Source: Mimachlamys varia
Taxonomy: Eukaryota; Mollusca; Bivalvia; Pectinida; Pectinidae
Reading direction: 5' to 3'
Assembly (NCBI GenBank): GCA_947623455.1
Contig: OX392538.1
Span: 3,224,001 to 3,288,000 of the forward strand
DNA: 64,000 bases
The translations under genes and the position numbers were made by a program. Under the pieces are notes generated by a model that searched no databases, was not told the DNA's origin, and saw only the letters and a list, made by a program, of their open reading frames with translations. Shown piece after piece: positions 24,606 through 37,722 of this stretch; position 1 is the first letter of the stretch, and every line of letters starts with the position of its first letter.

Positions 24606-26346
24606 TGTTTCAAGTTTAGGTAGGCCTTTTTTACATTGCTTCAAGGTGAAGGTAGGGTTTTTACTTTGTTTCAAGTTATAGGTAGGGTTTTTACTTTGTT
24701 TCAAGTTATAGGTAGGGTTTTTACATTGCTTCAAGTTATAGGTAGGGTTTTTACTTTGTTTCAAGTTATAGGTAGGCCTTTTTTACATTGCTTCAGGGTA
24801 TAGGTAGGGCTTTTTTTTACATTGCTTCAAGATATAGGTAGGGCTTTTTTACATTGCTTCAAGTAATAGGTAGGGTTTTTTTATTGCTTCATTTTATAGG
24901 TAGGGTTTTTACTTTGTTTCAAGTTATAGGTAGGGTTTTTACTTTGTTTCAAGTTATAGGTAGGCCTTTTTTACATTGCTTCAGGGTATAGGTAGGGCTT
25001 TTTTTACATTGCTTCAAGATATAGGTAGGGCTTTTTTACATTGCTTCAAGGTAAAGGTAGGGTTTTTACTTTGTTTCAAGTTATAGGTAGGGTTTTTACT
25101 TTGTTTCAAGTTATAGGTAGGCCTTTTTTACATTGCTTCAGGGTATAGGTAGGGCTTTTTTACATTGCTTCAAGTTATAGGTAGGGCTTTTTTACATTGC
25201 TTCAAGGTAAAGGTAGGGTTTTTACTTTGTTTCAAGTTATAGGTAGGGTTTTTACTTTGTTTCAAGTTATAGGTAGGCCTTTTTTACATTGCTTCAGGGT
25301 ATAGGTAGGGCTTTTTTTACATTGCTTCAAGATATAGGTAGGGCTTTTTTACATTGCTTCAAGTAATAGGTAGGGTTTTTACATTGCTTCAAGTTATAGG
25401 TAGGGTTTTTACTTTGTTTCAAGTTATAGGTAGGGTTTTTACTTTGTTTCAAGTTATAGGTAGGCCTTTTTTACATTGCTTCAGGGTATAGGTAGGGCTT
25501 TTTACATTGCTTCAAGATATAGGTAGGTCTTTTTTACATTGCTTCAAGTAATAGGTAGGGTTTTTACATTGCTTCAAGTTATAGGTAGGGTTTTTACATT
25601 GCTTCAAGTTATGGGTATACGTAGGGCTTTTTACATTGCTTCAAGTTATAGGTAGGGCTTTTTTACATTGCTTCAAGTTATAGGTAGGCTTTTTTACATT
25701 GCTTCAAGTTATAGGTAGGGTTTTCACTTTGTTTCAAGTTATAGGTAGGGTTTTTACTTTGTTTCAAGTTATAGGTAGGGCTTTTTATATATTGCTCAGA
25801 GTTATAGGTAGGGTTTTTACATTGCTTCAAGTTATATGTAGGATTTTTACATTGCTTCAAGTTATAGGTAGGGATTTTACTTTGTTTCAAGTTATAGGTA
25901 GGGTTTTTACATTGCTTCAAGTTATATGTAGGATTTTGACATTGCTTCAAGTTATAGGTAGGGTTTTTACTTTGTTTCAAGTTATAGGTAGGGTTTTTAC
26001 ATTGCTTCAAGTTATATGTAGGGTTTTTACTTTGTTTCAAGTTATAGGTAGGGTTTTTACATTGCTTCAAGGTATAGGTAGGGTTTTTACTTTGTTTCAA
26101 GTTATAGGTAGGGTTTTTACTTTGTTTCAAGTTATATGTAGGGTTTTTACATTGCTTCAAGTTATAGGTAGGGCTTTTTACATTGCTTCAAGTTATGGGT
26201 ATACGTAGGGCTTTTTACATTGCTTCAAGTTATAGGTAGGGTTTTTTTACATTGCTTCAAGGTATAGGCAGGGTTTTTACTTTGCTTCAAGTTATAGGTA
26301 GGGCTTTTAATTATATTGCTCCAAGTTATAGGAAGGGTTTTTACGT
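24606..26346. repeat. 30-bp minisatellite, about 57 copies
   Basis: Unit TTCAAGTTATAGGTAGGG followed by TTTTTACTTTG or TTTTTACATTGC, 30 bp with T-run length changes. In the later part (about 25,678-26,208) both strands stay open (KNPTYNLKQS minus; GRVFTLFQVI plus), a by-product of the multiple-of-three period. Larger patterns repeat, such as the GCCTTTTTTACATTGCTTCAGG variant every few units. Confidence 0.95.
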
Positions 26347-27597
26347 TGCTATGGGGATCATTTAAATATATACAGTATGACTTGTTTTTCTAGTTGTAGT
26401 ATCTAGAATATGTACACTTGTTTTTAAAAGCAATATATGCCTTTTTGTATGTGACAGTATGTGAAAACATGATAAGGAATATACATTACATTTGATGTGA
26501 TAGTTTAATGATCCATATATACAATGAACATTTTGTAAGGGTTATTGAATAACTTATATCATCTAAAGAATGCATAAACAAATCTCATTTATATTCATGT
26601 GCAGTATCAACAGGTTAATATTAACCACCGATATTAACAGTATTTGGTAATTTATGGTCATGCCTAGTTTTGGTGATGGAGGAATAAGCTGGAGCTCCTG
26701 GAGAACTGAAGTGACTGAAATACACTTCAGGGTGATTCGAAGTGAGAGAAAAATGATTTGAAGTCAGATTGGAAGCAACTGAAAATATGTACAAGATATT
26801 GTATTGTAACATTTTGTTTCCAGTTGGTTGGACGGGAATTGGAGCTCATGTTCTCTGTGTTAGTTACAGTGTAATAACAGTCATGTTTCCCTTTAACATC
26901 TATATTATGTTAATAGAAAAAAAATAAAGTATGAGATTTTTCCTATTTGGACCATCAAAAATTCTCTATCGAGAAATCAAGAAAATAAATTTAAGGCATA
27001 AATTTAAATAACTTCCTCAAGGTTGACTATCAGACATCAAACATGCATCATCTGTAGCATGGACAGAATGATCATGTTAACATAAATAAAAAGATAGCTA
27101 GGCTTAAGTGAAATTTAAAAGCCTAATTTCATGCATCCAAAATTATTATGCTAATCATCCAAATCTTTCCAAAGTACATGTAGTTCAGGTGTTGATATGT
27201 TTTCCTATTTCACCCTAAGGTCTGTTTCCGATATCTCTTTGATAAACCACTGAATTTTACCAGTCTACGAGTATGCAGTATGTTATAATAATGCATAAAC
27301 CCCGGCCACAAGTTTTCAGAGTGATACATAAGGTTTGATGTTTAAAATCAGAAAACTTGATGTTTTAATGAATAAGCTTACCGTTATATCAATTCATCTT
27401 CCAGTGGAGATTTTGTTTCATGCCTGCTTAACCTTGTTAAGTTTATTAACCTATAGGTAATTATATCATTATGTAAGAGACATTATATATGATAAATCAG
27501 TTCAGCTTTAAACAATTAAATTAAAACAATACTAACTGACAAAAATAGGACATAATGATCAGGATGATTTAATTATATATACCGGTAATGACATAAA
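26347..27597. other. AT-rich intronic sequence; nothing recognised
   Basis: Read on both strands; no exon or element supported. Confidence 0.5.
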
Positions 27598-28296
27598 ACT
27601 TATACATTTTCTAAATATTTACATGTAATATATAATGTCAGGTTTTTTCTGATACATGTATATATACATTTGTAATATTTACATGTAATATATAATGTCA
27701 GGTTTTCCTGATACATGTATACATTTGTAATATTTACATGTATTATAGAATGTCAGGTTTTCCTGATACATGTATACATTTGTAATATTTACATGTATTA
27801 TAGAATGTCAGGTTTTCCTGATACATGTATACATTTGTAATATTTACATGTATTATAGAATGTCAGGTTTTCCTGATACATGTATACATTTGTAATATTT
27901 ACATGTATTATAGAATGTCAGGTTTTCCTGATACATGTATACATTTGTAATATTTACATGTAATATATAATGTCAGGTTTTCCTGATACATGTATACATT
28001 TGTAATATTTACATGTATTATATAATGTCAGGTTTTCCTGATACATGTATATATACATTTGTAATATTTACATGTATTATATAATGTCAGGTTTTCCTGA
28101 TACATGTTTATATACATTTGTAATATTTACATGTAATATATAATGTCAGGTTTTCCTGATACATGTATATATACATTTGTAATATTTACATGTAATATAT
28201 AATGTCAGGTTTTCCTGATACATGTTTATATACATTTGTAATATTTACATGTAATATATAATGTCAGGTTTTCCTGATACATGTATATACATTGTA
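27598..28296. repeat. 55-bp minisatellite with internal hairpin, about 12 copies
   Basis: Unit ACATTTGTAATATTTACATG TATTATAGAATGTCAGG TTTTCCTGATACATGTAT. It contains an inverted repeat TCAGG-TTTT-CCTGA and the palindrome TACATGTA. Two subtypes (TAATATATAA and TATTATAGAA) occur in blocks. Confidence 0.95.
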
Positions 28297-28355
28297 CAAA
28301 TGTATATTTGTATGTTTGTGCCTGTTTTCATTGATGGTGTGACTATAGAATACTG

Positions 28356-28741
28356 TAGCGGATCTATACCGGGTCGATTGTCAGCGACCAAATAGCTAAA
28401 TTAGTTGAGCGTCTGTCTAGAGTTCAGAAGGTCTCAGGTTCAAACCTCGGTCTGGCTGTGCAGTTTTCCTCTCCTGTTACATTTTGACCAAACCTTGTTT
28501 CAAGTACTGTGTACATGTGCATACTTAATTAGCAAGGGGATATATACCCGATCCTGGGTTGTAAATCTTGATGTCTTCGGGGTCGAAGACTTTGTTAAAG
28601 GAGGGAGGAATGTAGCAGATCTATAGACCGGATCGATCGTCGGCAACCAGATAGCTCAATTGGTTGAGCGTATGTCTACAGTTTGGAAGGTCCCGGGCTC
28701 GAACCCCGGTCTAGCCATGCATTTTTCCTCTCCTGTTACAA
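28356..28741 (+). mobile_element. Tandem pair of tRNA-derived SINE heads with intervening body
   Basis: Head 1 (GTAGCGGATCTATACCGGG, AAATAGCTAAATTAGTTGAG, CAGGTTCAAACCTCGGTCTG), body (CTTGTTTCAAGTACTG, GGAGGGAGGAATGTAG), head 2 (ATAGCTCAATTGGTTGAGCG, GGCTCGAACCCCGGTC) and TTTTTCCTCTCCTGTTACA. Same order as at 13860 and 48791, so the head-body-head arrangement is recurrent. Confidence 0.85.
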
Positions 28742-29534
28742 TACCATACCTTGGTAGTGTTATATAAGTCAGATAATCAAGGTTTTTCATTTAATTACAT
28801 GATAAAAGAAATGAGATTTATTTAGGAAGCTTAAATCTTGATCCCACTTCCAACTTTATAAAATTGAAATTTTCAGAAAGAAACTGAAGTTATAATAATT
28901 TTGATTACTTATATAATTAAATGATGTGTTAATCAGGGGAGACAATTGAAGCTAAGCTGGTAGCTACAGACTGTAGATGTGAAAACTTACTCGACGTGTT
29001 TACTGTAGAGGTCAGTTTGGTACCACAGATAATTATCTGGTGACATTTTGAATTCAGAAGGGCTGTTTATTTGATCTGTGTACCAGGTATTGTGACATTT
29101 CCGGTATTGACAGAGGAATATGTTCTTGCTTTCGATGTAATCAATAGGACAATGACATTGGTAGAGAGTGAGTCACTTTATGTAAACTTTGTGGTCACCA
29201 TTCCCAAATATTTCATGATTAAATAAGATTTATTCTTTTGTATGAAAAAAGATCTGGGTAAATTTGATTTCCCTTCTGTTATGGAAGACTAATTTAGTAT
29301 GGAATTCTATATAGTTCAGTATCTGGGTATACATGTAAATATGTACATATAGTATGATGTTAACTTCTACCAACATTTATATAATGTAAAATACATATAT
29401 GTAGGTTCTTGCAGAATTCTATTGATCTTGTTGACTTCCAGTACATTCCTCATTAAATAGAATCTACCCATGGTGTTACTGTTTCTATAGGTACAAGGTA
29501 TATTTTAATTTTTGAGGGTTCATAATGAAATGGG
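28742..29534. other. AT-rich intronic sequence; nothing recognised
   Basis: No exon or element supported on either strand. Confidence 0.5.
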
Positions 29535-29650
29535 AGAAAAAATCATACCACAACCTAACTAGGATTCGAACCCAAGACCTCTGCAAACTGTAGATGTCCC
29601 GCTGGTGGGTCGCAGATGGTGTAACGAGCACTGTCAATCCATCAAGTGCT
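29535..29650 (-). mobile_element. Possible tRNA-like SINE fragment, minus strand
   Basis: Reverse-complement B-box-like GGGTTCGAATCC with an upstream tRNA-like segment. Too diverged to place in a family. Confidence 0.4.
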
Positions 29651-29984
29651 CTGTTCTAGATCTGCTACCTGTATTCAGTGTCACATTGTGAATTGGCATG
29701 ATGTCATGAGTGATCATGCAATGTTATATATACGCTTACATGTACACATCATATAATTTTAAAGCCCCTTTCATACCATTTGAATGTAGGCTTTTTGATG
29801 CATATGTATGCACAATTTGTACAAGTATTAACTGCAAGAATTTTGAAGGCAAGAAAGATTGATAGACCAGGGTTTAGAATTAAACTATTTGAGAACTTTA
29901 AATGCAGCACCAATAGAATCGTTATCGGGGTGTTAAAAAAATAAAGCTTTAAGGGTATGCATGTACATGTGTAGAACCTCCACA

Positions 29985-31988
29985 TAAAATGCTGACCTGA
30001 TACCAGTTAGGGTTGTCTGTGGTTAAACATTAAATGCTGACCTGATACCAGTAAGGGTTGTCTGTGGTTAAACATTAAATGCTGACCTGATACCAGTAAG
30101 GGTTGTCTGTGGTTAAACATTAAATGCTGACCCGATACCAGTAAGGGTTGTCTGTGGTTAAACATTAAATGCTGACCTGATACCAGTAAGGGTTGTCTGT
30201 GGTTAAACATTAAATACTGACCCGGTACCAGTAAGGGTTGTCTGTGATTAAACATTAAATGCTGACCTGATACCAGTAAGGGTTGTCTGTGGTTAAACAT
30301 TAAATGCTGACCTGATACCAGTAAGGGTTGTCAGTGGTTAAACATTTAATGTTGACCTGATATACCAGTAAGGAATGTCTGTGGTTAAACATTAAATACT
30401 GACCTGATACCAGTGAGGGTTGTCTGTGGTTAAAAATTAAATGCTGACCCAATCCCAGTAAGGGTTGTCTGTGGTTCAACATTAAATGTTGACCTGATAT
30501 ACCAGTAAGGGTTGTCTTTAGTTAAACATTAAATGCTGACCCTATATACCAGTAAGGGTTGTCGGTGGTTAAACATTAAATACTGACCCGGTACCAGTAA
30601 GGGTTGTCTGTGGTTAAACATTAAATGCTGACCTGATACCAGTAAGGGTTGTCAGTGGTTAAACATTTAATGTTGACCTGATATACCAGTAAGGGTTGTC
30701 TGTGGTTAAACATTAAATACTGACCTGATACCAGTAAGGGCTGTCTGTGGTTCAACATTAAATGTTGACCTGATATACCAGTAAGGGTTGTCTTTAGTTA
30801 AACATTAAATGCTGACCCTATATACCAGTAAGGGTTGTCTGTGGTTAAACATTAAATGCTGACCTGGTACCAGTAAGAGTTGTCTGTGGTTAAACATTAA
30901 ATGCTGACCCCGATACCAGTAAGGGTTGTCTATGGTTAAACATTAAATGCTGACCTGATACCAGTAAGGGTTGTCGGTGGTTAAACATTAAAAGCTGACC
31001 TGATACCAGTAAGGGTTGTCTGTGGTTAAACATTAAATGCTGACCTGATACCAGTCAGGGTTGTCTGTGGTTAAACATTTAATGTTGACCTGATATACCA
31101 GTAAGGGTTGTCTGGTTAAACATTAAATGCTGACCTGATACCAGTGAGGGTTGTCTGTGGTTAAACATTAAATGCTGACCTGATACCAGTAAGGATTGTC
31201 TGTGCACGTGGTTAAACATTAAATGCTGACCCGATACCAGTAAGGGTTGTCTGGTTAAACATTAAATGCTGACCTGATACCAGTAAGGGTTGTCTGTGGT
31301 TAAACATTAAATGCTGACCTGATACCAGTAAGAGTTGTCTGTGGTTAAACATTTAATGTTGACCTGATATACCAGTGAGGGTTGTCTGTGGTTAAACATT
31401 AAATGCTGACCTGATACCAGTAAGGGTTGTCTGTGGTTAAACATTTAATGTTGACCTGATATACCAGTGAGGGTTGTCTGTGGTTAAACATTTAATGTTG
31501 ACCTGATATACCAGTAAGGGTTGTCGGTGGTTAAACATTAAATGTTGACCTGATATACCAGTAAGGGTTGTCTGTGGTTAAACATTAAATGCTGACCTGA
31601 TACCAGTAAGGGTTGTCTGTGGTTAAACATTAATGCTGACCTGGTACCAGTAAGGGTTGTCTGTGGTTAAACATTAAATGCTGACCTGATACCAGTAAGG
31701 GTTGTCTGTGGTTAAACATTAAATGCTGACCTGATACCAGTAAGGGTTGTCTGTGGTTAAACATTAAATGCTGACCCGATACCAGTAAGGGTTGTCTGTG
31801 GTTAAACATTAAATGCTGACCCGATACCAGTAAGGGTTGTCTGTGGTTAAACATTAAATGCTGACCCGATACCAGTAAGGGTTGTCTGTGGTTAAACATT
31901 AAATGTTGACCTGATACCAGTAAGGGTTGTCTGTGGTTAAACATTAAATGCTGACCTGATACCAGTAAGGGTTGTCTGTGGTTAAACA
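29985..31988. repeat. 45-bp minisatellite, about 43 copies
   Basis: Unit GCTGACCTGATACCAGTAAG GGTTGTCTGTGGTTAAACATTAAAT (45 bp), with an AT insertion variant (GATATACCAG) and a GTTGACC subtype. The minus strand encodes MFNHRQPLLVSGQHL per unit, open in stretches only. Confidence 0.95.
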
Positions 31989-32307
31989 AACACTGTGTTG
32001 TATATAGGTCATACTGTTGTTTACTAGGTATACATCATACTTCACTGATACTCCAGATAGGACAGGTACAGGCCTCTGATTGACTGGATTAAATGTCATA
32101 TATATATACTCAATCAGTTGTTTGTTATGGAAAAATATAGAACGCTTTTATAGACACTTGTCAATCAAAAATAAATTTAGGACCAAAGAAAGCCAGTGCG
32201 GCTGTATAAAATTATGTTATTCAGGTTCCTGGTCAAGTACGTTTTGCTGTCTTAAGGTCAGATTGTAGAATGTTAAAAGGAGAGAAATTCAGTTTATTTG
32301 AGTTTAA

Positions 32308-32660
32308 AGGCCCAATATACGTAACTTCAGGAAATTTTGTCGTGATTCTGAAAAATTCTGAATAAAAATCCAGTTGATAACCATGCAAAAATAAGTCTAA
32401 AACGAAATAAACCTGAGCGGTAACTAACAAGAAACTCTTGACAAAAAATCCAAAGAATTGACTACAACAACAAGCCGAAGGTAGAAGACAGTTCAAAATG
32501 GACGTGTGTTTACAAATACCGAGTTTCAACTGCTGCTGTACCGGTAACCGCGTAAGAATTAATCTTGAATATTGCTGATATCTGTTAATCTTAACTAAAT
32601 CTATTAATATTAATATGATTTTCGCTTCAAGTTTTGCTGAAGGTTACATATATTGGGCCT
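32308..32660. mobile_element. piggyBac-like MITE, copy 2
   Basis: TTAA at 32304-32307 and 32661-32664 flank AGGCCCAATATACG... and ...TATTGGGCCT termini. Interior matches copy 3 in the same orientation and copy 1 inverted (AACCATGCAAAAATAAG, GAGCGGTAACTAACAAG, ACTGCTGCTGTACCGG). Confidence 0.9.
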
Positions 32661-32789
32661 TTAATATCAACTTTATTTCGTTCCAAATGTATGTACAATC
32701 AATTCAACATTACAAACAGAAAATATAAAGGAATACGATCCGGAAACAAGTTTTAAAAAAAATTATATTAATCTGTTTCCATTTGTGTT

Positions 32790-32890
32790 TTACGTCCTAT
32801 TAACCTATAAACCTTGAAGACACATTTGAACTTTTTCAATTAAAAGGTTGGAATGGTTCATTATGAAACTTAAGGGGGGGATGAGTTAAC
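32790..32890. mobile_element. Short (~95-bp) palindromic repeat, copy 1
   Basis: TTAACC...CCTTGAAGAC...AAAGGTTGGAATGGTTCATTAT...GAGTTAA. Related copies lie at 34838 and 53988. The best-preserved copy (34838) has TTCACCCCTGAA / TTCAGGGGTGAA inverted ends. Confidence 0.55.
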
Positions 32891-33645
32891 TACTACGGCT
32901 AAGGAGAGAGAGAGAATTTTATCCTCTAGTACGTACCATATAGTAGAACGGGATATCGATCCTCTGAAGAAATTGCTAAAAAGATGGGGCAAAGGAGCCT
33001 CTAATCAGATCAAAGTTTTATTGTATTGTAGGTTGGTACAGTACTTTCATGCATGATGTACAACATTAGCTCTAATGCGCTATTATAACCGACTCTAAAA
33101 AATAAAACATGTTACAACAGGCATTATTTGATTATTTTCAAGTATATATCGATACTTCTGATATGTTCTGAATTAAAGTTGATTATACATATATAAAATA
33201 TGTGTGAATTATGGTCATCCCTATGCCTACAGGAGTCTCTGTTCCACCATGGTTTTGTATATATATATATACAAAAACTATACATGTACACAGTTTGCTC
33301 CCCTTAATTTGTTTTCAGCTTATACCGTTGCACAATATATCTGTTCAGAGGATTTCAATGGCCAAGTAGTTCAATCAAATAACAATTTCAAGCTCTGGCT
33401 TCAAACAAACCCTGGTGCAGGTCTTTTCTCGCTGAGTTTTACTCGCAGCACACTATAATCTTCATATAAACACTTCCCCAGCAACAAGTTCGGGACAGAG
33501 AAGAATTGGAATCACCCTAATCTTACTGTCTGTTTGTCCCTCAGGAATATCAAGTTTAACTTATCACACAAACTACAGAAATGATTTGTCTATAACATTG
33601 CATACTACTTAATTCCATGTTTTTTAATAATTATTATATAATGAT
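32891..33645. other. Non-coding stretch with GA and TA simple repeats
   Basis: Contains GAGAGAGAGA near 32907 and a TA run near 33260. No exon found. Confidence 0.5.
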
Positions 33646-33649
33646 GTCT

Positions 33650-34110
33650 CATTGTTCAATCTGAAAGAATAGTTTTGGGTTATGTTCCTTGTTAAATTTG
33701 GACAAATAAATTTGAGTTTTGTTCCTTGTTCAATTTTGACAAATAGTTTTGGATGTTACCCTTGTTCAATTAGGACAAATAGTCTTAGGTTAAATGTTCC
33801 TTGTTAAATTTGGACAAATTGTTTTGTGTTTTGTTTCTTGTTAAATTTAGATAAATAGTTTTGTATCATGTTCCTTGTTTAATTTGAATAAAACAGTTTT
33901 AGGTTATGTTCCTTGTTTAATTTGGACAAATAGTTTTGTATCATGTTCTTTGTTCAATTTGGACAAATAGTTTTAGGTTATGTTCCTTGTTTAATTTGAA
34001 TAAAACAGTTTTAGGTTATGTTCCTTGTTCAATTTGAATAAAACAGTTTTAAGTTAGGTTCCTTGTTCAATTTGGACAAAACAGTTCTTTGTTGTGCATC
34101 TTCTGGAAGT
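33650..34110. repeat. Degenerate ~37-bp minisatellite, about 11 copies
   Basis: Unit TTTTAGGTTATGTTCCTTG TTCAATTTGGACAAATAG, with many substitutions and small indels, i.e. an older array than its neighbours. Confidence 0.85.
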
Positions 34111-34837
34111 CTTCTTTATTTGCTTTTTTGTTTTGCATCTTTATAATTTTTTCATAAAAATTATGCAAGGTCTATCAAAGCTTTAGTCATGCTGAAAATA
34201 TTATTCAAAGTTCAGTTACCATGGTTACTGAGTTTTTAGCAGTTTATGAGGATCTACCAATTGTTGGTGTGTGCAATATAAGAAGCTAAGAGTATAGCAT
34301 GACACTATCATTGTGTTGATTTGGAGTCAGGAAACTGTAGCAGATACGGTACGTAATTAACATTTACTGTAATACAGTTATTTACATCTTAAATCCTTTT
34401 CTCAAGGTTTTTTATAACGTATGAAGTGTTTAAAATGTTGGCTCGGTACGTTAGGTTGAGTGAATATGACCAGTGAGCTGTGGGTAAGGAGTTTACACTA
34501 CAATAGAAGTGCTGTGCCTGGCTTCACCAGTATCAATGTGGTGTTTAGTCGGTTATACTCCCAGTGCAGTTTATATACCAGGTGATTGATGAGTTTAGAC
34601 ATATCCATGTCGTAAATTACTAAACACCATGCTATTGCGGAAAATTTAATCGTTGCACTCTAGCTTCATGTGTATATATTATATACCTTCACTAAAAAGT
34701 TCAGAAAAAATATTTGAAAGTTTGTTAACCTTCAGGCAGGTTTCCAGACACGTTTGATGTAAGGTCTTGATAAAGGGGCAGTTCACCCTGAACATTTGAC
34801 AAACATGCACTATACTATGTAAACAGGTATTAATGTA

Positions 34838-34940
34838 GTCATGTTTTTTTTACCCATTCACCCCTGAAGATGCACTTTAACTCTTCCACTTGAAAGGTTG
34901 GGATAGGTCATTATAGAATTTCAGGGGTGAAAATGATTTA
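34838..34940. mobile_element. Short palindromic MITE-like repeat, copy 2
   Basis: TTCACCCCTGAAG at the left and TTTCAGGGGTGAA at the right form inverted ends about 80 bp apart, with AAAGGTTGGGATAGGTCATTA between. Same element as at 32790 and 53988. Confidence 0.6.
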
Positions 34941-35273
34941 ATTTAACTGTAAATATTCACCTTCTACATTTTGTGTAGCTTCATGATCCTAGACTGAATT
35001 TCCCTTTAGTTCAATCAGTCAAGTTGGTTAAAGACTTAAGGAAGCATGGGTCCCTGGTTGAGCTCTTTGGTCACTGATGATCGACTAAGACCATTTCTAA
35101 GTCTTCACTCCCTTCAAAGACACAACTGGTTACAAATGTCCATTCCGGGTTTAGTATCGGATCCTCTTGCCAAGCATACAGCATATACTTGACACAAGGG
35201 TTGGTCTCACATTTTGAGAAGCGTCGATATGTTTGCATGGAAATGTATTTGTGGATATTCAATGCATGAAAAA

Positions 35274-35473
35274 TGCATGGCCAGACTGGGGTTCGAACCC
35301 TGGAAGTATCTTCTGAACTCTAGACAGATATAGTCTACTCAGTAGTGGAACTGGTCTGGATTGATCATTGGCGACCAGGTGGCTCAGTGGTAGAATGTTT
35401 GTCTAGAGTTCATAAGGTCATGAGTTCGAACCCGGGTCTGGCCGCTACATTTTCTTTTTCTCCTGTTACCCTA
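35274..35473. mobile_element. Two tRNA-derived SINE heads in inverted orientation
   Basis: A minus-oriented head (GGCCAGACTGGGGTTCGAAC, about 35279-35335) abuts a plus-oriented head from 35343 (GGCGACCAGGTGGCTCAGTGG, then GAGTTCGAACCCGGGTCTGG) that ends in a pyrimidine tail and CTCCTGTTACC. Opposite-facing copies could form a hairpin in RNA. Confidence 0.8.
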
Positions 35474-35772
35474 CCACCAATCAATATATCTGGGCACTGA
35501 CAATCGACCCAGTCCGGTAAGTTCCGGTACATTTAATACAAAAGTGAATGGACAAGCAAGTCCCAAGTAAGGAAAAAGCTAACTAGTTGAGAGCTCTTTT
35601 GTTGTAAGTCAAGCTAATCTTGCATCTATTTATAGCAGCAAGCTATCCCTATCTTACTTTGATCAAAATGATTGTATTACAGACATCATATATATGTAAT
35701 ATAACTATGAAAAAAAACTGGCCTGATATGTAAGTATCAAAAATTAGGAAATGATCGACAATTTATCCATGT

Positions 35773-36170
35773 GTGGCAGATATTAATTATACATATAGGA
35801 TTTAGGTTGCCTTCTAGCTTTAAAATTTCCCTTAAGCTTAGTGGTAGAGTGTTCGACTAGAAACCTGGAGATCAGGGGTTCGATTCCCGGTGGAAGCACA
35901 CTATTCTCTTTCCTCTTACAAATGGTGTCCGTGGCCCTTCCTAAGGTGACAGTGGAGTTAGAACCTGGGTTGTGGTGTTCGGGGGTGAACACATTTAAAA
36001 CGGGTGGAGTAGTATGGCAGATTTTAATTGTACATAGGATTTTGGTCACCTTCTAGCATTTAGCTAGAGGTATAATTTCCATTTAGCTCGGTGGTATAGC
36101 GTCCGATTAGGAACCTGGAGGTCGGGGGTTCGATTTCTGATGGAAGCACACAATTCTCTTTTCTGTTATG
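35773..36170 (+). mobile_element. Tandem tRNA-headed repeat, ~242-bp unit
   Basis: Two head-to-tail copies. Each starts TGGCAGATNTTAATT and contains a tRNA-like head: TTAGTGGTAGAGTG...GGGGTTCGATTCCCGG in copy 1 and CTCGGTGGTATAGCG...GGGGTTCGATTTCTGA in copy 2. Copy 1 has near-consensus A and B boxes, but cloverleaf pairing is not convincing enough to call a tRNA gene. Confidence 0.75.
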
Positions 36171-37509
36171 CTATATTGTAAAGGTGCAATTTGTCATTGG
36201 AATGAATGTCATCAAATTTTACATTGAAAAATATGTTTAAACTGCCATTGAAAGAACATTTCCTTTTGATGATAATCGCAATAATTTGATAATTTGTGTA
36301 AGCTGTTCCTGTAGTGTGTAGGTACAGCACAATAAAACTTCTCTGTCATATATCGATTGATTTTCATTAAAGTCTGCTATGTCGTTATGGTTAATTCCCC
36401 ACTCAATGGAGCAGTATAAGGGAGGGCGGACACCAGACATTCAGCCCACCGTTGTGGTATGTCTTTGTTTATACCAAGCATTAGATTCTCCTCAGGTGAG
36501 CTAATTATCGTGATCTAGATTTAGGCTAATTATAGCACACAGGTAAGTGGGGCAAGTTGGGACGGACGTTAGTGACTAATATCTTATGACCTTAATCTGT
36601 ATATTGATTTTGTTATGATATAGTTCCAGTGTACAGGTACACTTTTTATTTATGGCTTCATACATTTTTCAAACACCCATACTACAGAAATAAAGATTAC
36701 ACTTGAAAAGTTTTTCCATTTATACTTTTGTCCATTTGAAATTTGGTGAAGATATTATCAGGGCAATGACACGGGTTATGTTGAACATGAAGTAAAATAT
36801 AATTTATAACAGAATTCTGACCTGCATCTATATCATGGTAATTTCAAAAATGAAGTTTGGTATCATAATGACATGGAAATACTGTCTTTTCCTTTTATCT
36901 CAAATGAAGATTTCAATTTGCTTTAAGTACAGTATATAAACTGTACCCACTATAACAAGGACAGCTTCATCCACTTGTGTACAGAGTACAGGGTGCTGCT
37001 ATGCATTTATACAGCCCTGTAGACTGGTAGATGGGAGTAACCAGTATTCTTGTTAAAAGTTGGTTGCTGGCAAAAGTAGCCTGCTATTCATCAACTTTGA
37101 ACCAGCTTTTTGTTTCAGAATTTCATGCATGTCAACATTATGTTATGTGAAAATTCAACAGGCTACTCTAATGAGGTCAACTAACTACTGCAAAACTTAG
37201 TAAGAACACTGGTAGCTACATGAACACATTTCTCCTTTTGAACAAATATCAATATACTGAATTGAAATAGTTCAGTACAGATCCTGAAGGCATGGCCTGT
37301 CACTTATGTCTTTGTAAGTTGTCATGTGCACATTTATCAATAATTTGATATGAATTACTAGTACATATATCTTGATACCTGTATATGTATAAGATAATTG
37401 GCATCCATCATGTACTTTTATATCCTTGTCATAACAGCAGGAATTTAGACTTAATTGTTTAATATATCATTTGTGACATGATATTAATTGTCATTGTTTT
37501 CTTTTTCAG
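36171..37509. other. End of presumed TMEM98 intron 1; nothing recognised
   Basis: No exon in suitable phase. The acceptor TTTCTTTTTCAG before 37510 opens the first coding exon. Confidence 0.5.
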
Positions 37510-37722
37510 CAGGGTCGGAATGTAGAACAATGTACGCTGGTGACCCGGTGACACTTTCACCAGGACGGTTATCCTGATGGAAACCATGGATACGGTGGTT
37601 GCCGTAGCGATTGGTGTTTTAGCAACCATTTTTCTGGCATCACTGGTGGGACTATTTGTTGTGTGTAAATACAGGTGTAAAAAAGGCACAGATCTCATTT
37701 CATCCCAACACAAAGACACCAG
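37510..37722 (+). CDS. TMEM98: TMEM98 first coding exon (signal anchor)
   Basis: Acceptor TTTTTCAG before 37510; ATG at 37577; donor ACCAG|GTAGGT. Encodes METMDTVVAVAIGVLATIFL and on into a basic CKYRCKK stop-transfer. A second ATG three codons on is less likely, because vertebrate TMEM98 begins MET. Confidence 0.93.

Noticed and set aside
25678..26208. Open frames in the 30-bp array
   Set aside because: Period is a multiple of three; both strands open; no exon context.
31630..31989. Minus-strand MFNHRQPLLVSGQHL repeat frame
   Set aside because: Produced by the 45-bp period; each unit supplies its own ATG.
35833..35905. Functional tRNA gene
   Set aside because: A and B boxes are good, but the acceptor and anticodon stems do not pair convincingly, and the sequence is part of a repeated unit.
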